Assembly (NCBI GenBank): GCA_037445775.1
Contig: JBBIJX010000023.1
Coordinates: 1 to 23,134, forward strand
Length of the DNA: 23,134 bases
Reading direction: 5' to 3'
Source: JBBUX01 sp037445775
GTDB taxonomy: Bacteria > Actinomycetota > Coriobacteriia > Anaerosomatales > PHET01
Shown: one piece after another, positions 22,196 through 23,134 of the stretch
How positions within the stretch are numbered: the stretch's first letter is position 1
Layout of the letters: the number at the start of each line of letters is the position of its first letter
Made by a program: the position numbers and the translations under genes
The notes under the pieces: model-generated
Database searches by the model: none
Told to the model about the DNA's origin: nothing
The model's input: the letters and a program-made list of their open reading frames with translations, nothing else

Positions 22196-23134
22196 GTGGC
22201 TGCCGAACACCCCGGCTCTGGCGAAACCTCCGCCCCGCCCGCGGCCCCGCTCGCAGGCCCGCTCTTCGCGGACTCGAAGGGCCGCGAGGTCGCCGTGCCG
22301 GAGTTCGGTGGCGCCTTGATCGCGGACACGCATGCGCACCTCGACATGCTCGACGACCCGGCGCTCGCGCTCGCCCGCGCGGCGTTGGCGGGCGTCGGGT
22401 TCATCGCGACCGTCGCCGACGTGACCGAGGACGCGTGGCGGACGTACGACGAACTCCCGTCGTGGCGCGCGAACGCCGCGGAGATGCTCGAGGCGGGGGG
22501 CCGCGGCGATGTGGCGCTGCCGCGGGTGCGTGTCATCTTGGGTGCTCACCCGCACAACGCCGCGGCGTGGGACGCCGCTGCCGAGGCGGAGTTCCGTCGC
22601 CTCGCGGCCGACCCGCTCACGTGCGCGGTGGGCGAGATGGGCCTCGACTACCACTACGACCACTCGCCGCGGGACGTTCAGCGCTCCGTCTTCGCGCGCC
22701 ACGCCGAGCTCGCATGCGAGCTCTCCCTGCCGGCCGTCGTGCACCTGCGGGAGGCTCACGACGACGGCGCCCGCATCCTCGCGGCTGCTGGGCCGCCGCC
22801 CGCCGGCTTCATCCTGCACTGCTTCAACCTCGCGCCCAAGGCCATGCGTCGCTTCCTCGAGCTCGGGTGTCATGTGAGCTTCGCTGGCCCCGTGACGTTC
22901 AAGAACGCGGACGAGGTCCGCGAGTCGGCGCGCAGCGTTCCCGAAGGTCGTCTGCTCACCGAGACGGACTGCCCGTTCATGGCTCCCGAACCATTCCGCG
23001 GCCGGCCCTGCGAGCCGGCCCACGTCGTCTTCACGGCGGCACGCGTCGCGACGGCGCGTGGCGAGACCGCGGCGTCGATGGCGAACCACTCCTATTCGGC
23101 CGCTGTGGAGCTCCTGGATAGGGAGCGGCCATGA
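22196..23134 (+). CDS. tatD: TatD family metal-dependent hydrolase
   Basis: The 312-residue TIM-barrel enzyme is probably a metal-dependent DNase or hydrolase of the TatD family. Metal ligands are visible in order: ADTHAHLDM (HxH), GEMGLDYHYD (Glu), VVHLREAH (His), ILHCFN (His) and TETDCPFMAP (Asp). An N-terminal extension of about 40 residues, Pro/Ala-rich, precedes the first ligand; a longer than usual segment with EEAWRTYDELPSW-like sequence separates strands 1 and 2. GTG 22196 has only a poor Shine-Dalgarno and follows metG by 12 bases, so co-transcription and possible re-initiation are likely. The stop TGA at 23132-23134 overlaps an ATG at 23131 (ATGA) that probably starts the next gene. 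Confidence 0.93.
   Translation: MAAEHPGSGETSAPPAAPLAGPLFADSKGREVAVPEFGGALIADTHAHLDMLDDPALALARAALAGVGFIATVADVTEDAWRTYDELPSWRANAAEMLEAGGRGDVALPRVRVILGAHPHNAAAWDAAAEAEFRRLAADPLTCAVGEMGLDYHYDHSPRDVQRSVFARHAELACELSLPAVVHLREAHDDGARILAAAGPPPAGFILHCFNLAPKAMRRFLELGCHVSFAGPVTFKNADEVRESARSVPEGRLLTETDCPFMAPEPFRGRPCEPAHVVFTAARVATARGETAASMANHSYSAAVELLDRERP
23131..23134 (+). CDS. Start of a further gene (only the first codon is inside the window)
   Basis: ATG 23131 overlaps the tatD stop as ATGA and is preceded by AGGGAG at 5 nt. In many bacteria metG-tatD is followed by an rRNA dimethyltransferase or a G5/resuscitation-type protein gene, but nothing of this gene can be read here. Confidence 0.45.

Noticed and set aside
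21233..23089. Minus-strand open frame of more than 600 codons opposite metG and tatD
   Set aside because: It is Arg-rich shadow translation of two certain genes and lacks recognisable domains; long antisense frames are expected at this GC content.
1..23134. Mobile elements, CRISPR arrays, tRNA/rRNA genes
   Set aside because: No transposase, integrase, spaced direct repeats, att-like duplication or RNA gene was recognised on either strand.

Overview
The window is high-GC bacterial DNA with many GTG starts, strong G/C preference at third codon positions, Shine-Dalgarno sequences of the GGAGG type and tightly packed genes. Gene content (RsgA, RsmI, MetG followed by TatD, an AbrB/SpoVT-type regulator with a C-terminal zinc ribbon, a DUF362 ferredoxin protein, a putative selenoprotein) suggests an actinobacterial lineage with anaerobic habits, possibly Coriobacteriia or a relative. 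That placement is inference; no rRNA or marker search was possible. I saw no insertion sequence, phage gene, CRISPR array, tRNA or rRNA.

Layout. 1-210: probable 3' end of an unrecognised gene. 353-2935: membrane CHASE4-PAS-GGDEF-EAL cyclic-di-GMP protein. 3004-4110: rsgA. 4161-7314: two-gene ABC exporter unit (ATPase and 8-TM FtsX-like permease). 7391-9498: two overlapping PLP-enzyme genes (D-cysteine desulfhydrase/ACC deaminase-like, low-specificity threonine aldolase). 11230-9541, minus strand: a lipoprotein sugar dehydrogenase of the soluble-GDH fold and then a Bcp/PrxQ peroxiredoxin whose peroxidatic residue is an in-frame UGA, most likely selenocysteine. 11306-11527: a 73-residue four-cysteine protein. 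14964-11567, minus strand: a HEAT-repeat protein and an HD-GYP-like protein overlapping by 4 nt, apparently sharing an N-terminal module. 15144-15638: an ImmA/IrrE-like protein with an altered HExxH motif. 15718-18247: a ROK sugar kinase and a DUF362/ferredoxin protein carrying an N-terminal segment that resembles the DnaA AAA+ lid. 18276-20229: a membrane protein with a proline-rich tail and rsmI. 20471-20226, minus strand: AbrB-type regulator. 20618-23134: metG, tatD and the start codon of a further gene.

The strongest unusual item is the UGA-interrupted peroxiredoxin at 10011-9541. UGA sits exactly where the catalytic cysteine belongs, a stable hairpin begins 17 nt after it, the rest of the protein is intact, and the predicted protein has no cysteine at all. 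Conventional gene calling would lose its first 50 or so residues. The second is the DnaA-lid-like/DUF362 fusion. Several signalling proteins carry substitutions at metal-binding or catalytic positions (HD to YD, HExxH to HMLGH, degenerate GGDEF I-site), which may mark binding or scaffold roles rather than catalysis.

There is no gene-free stretch above 300 bases. The longest gap (211-352) holds only weak promoter-like hexamers.
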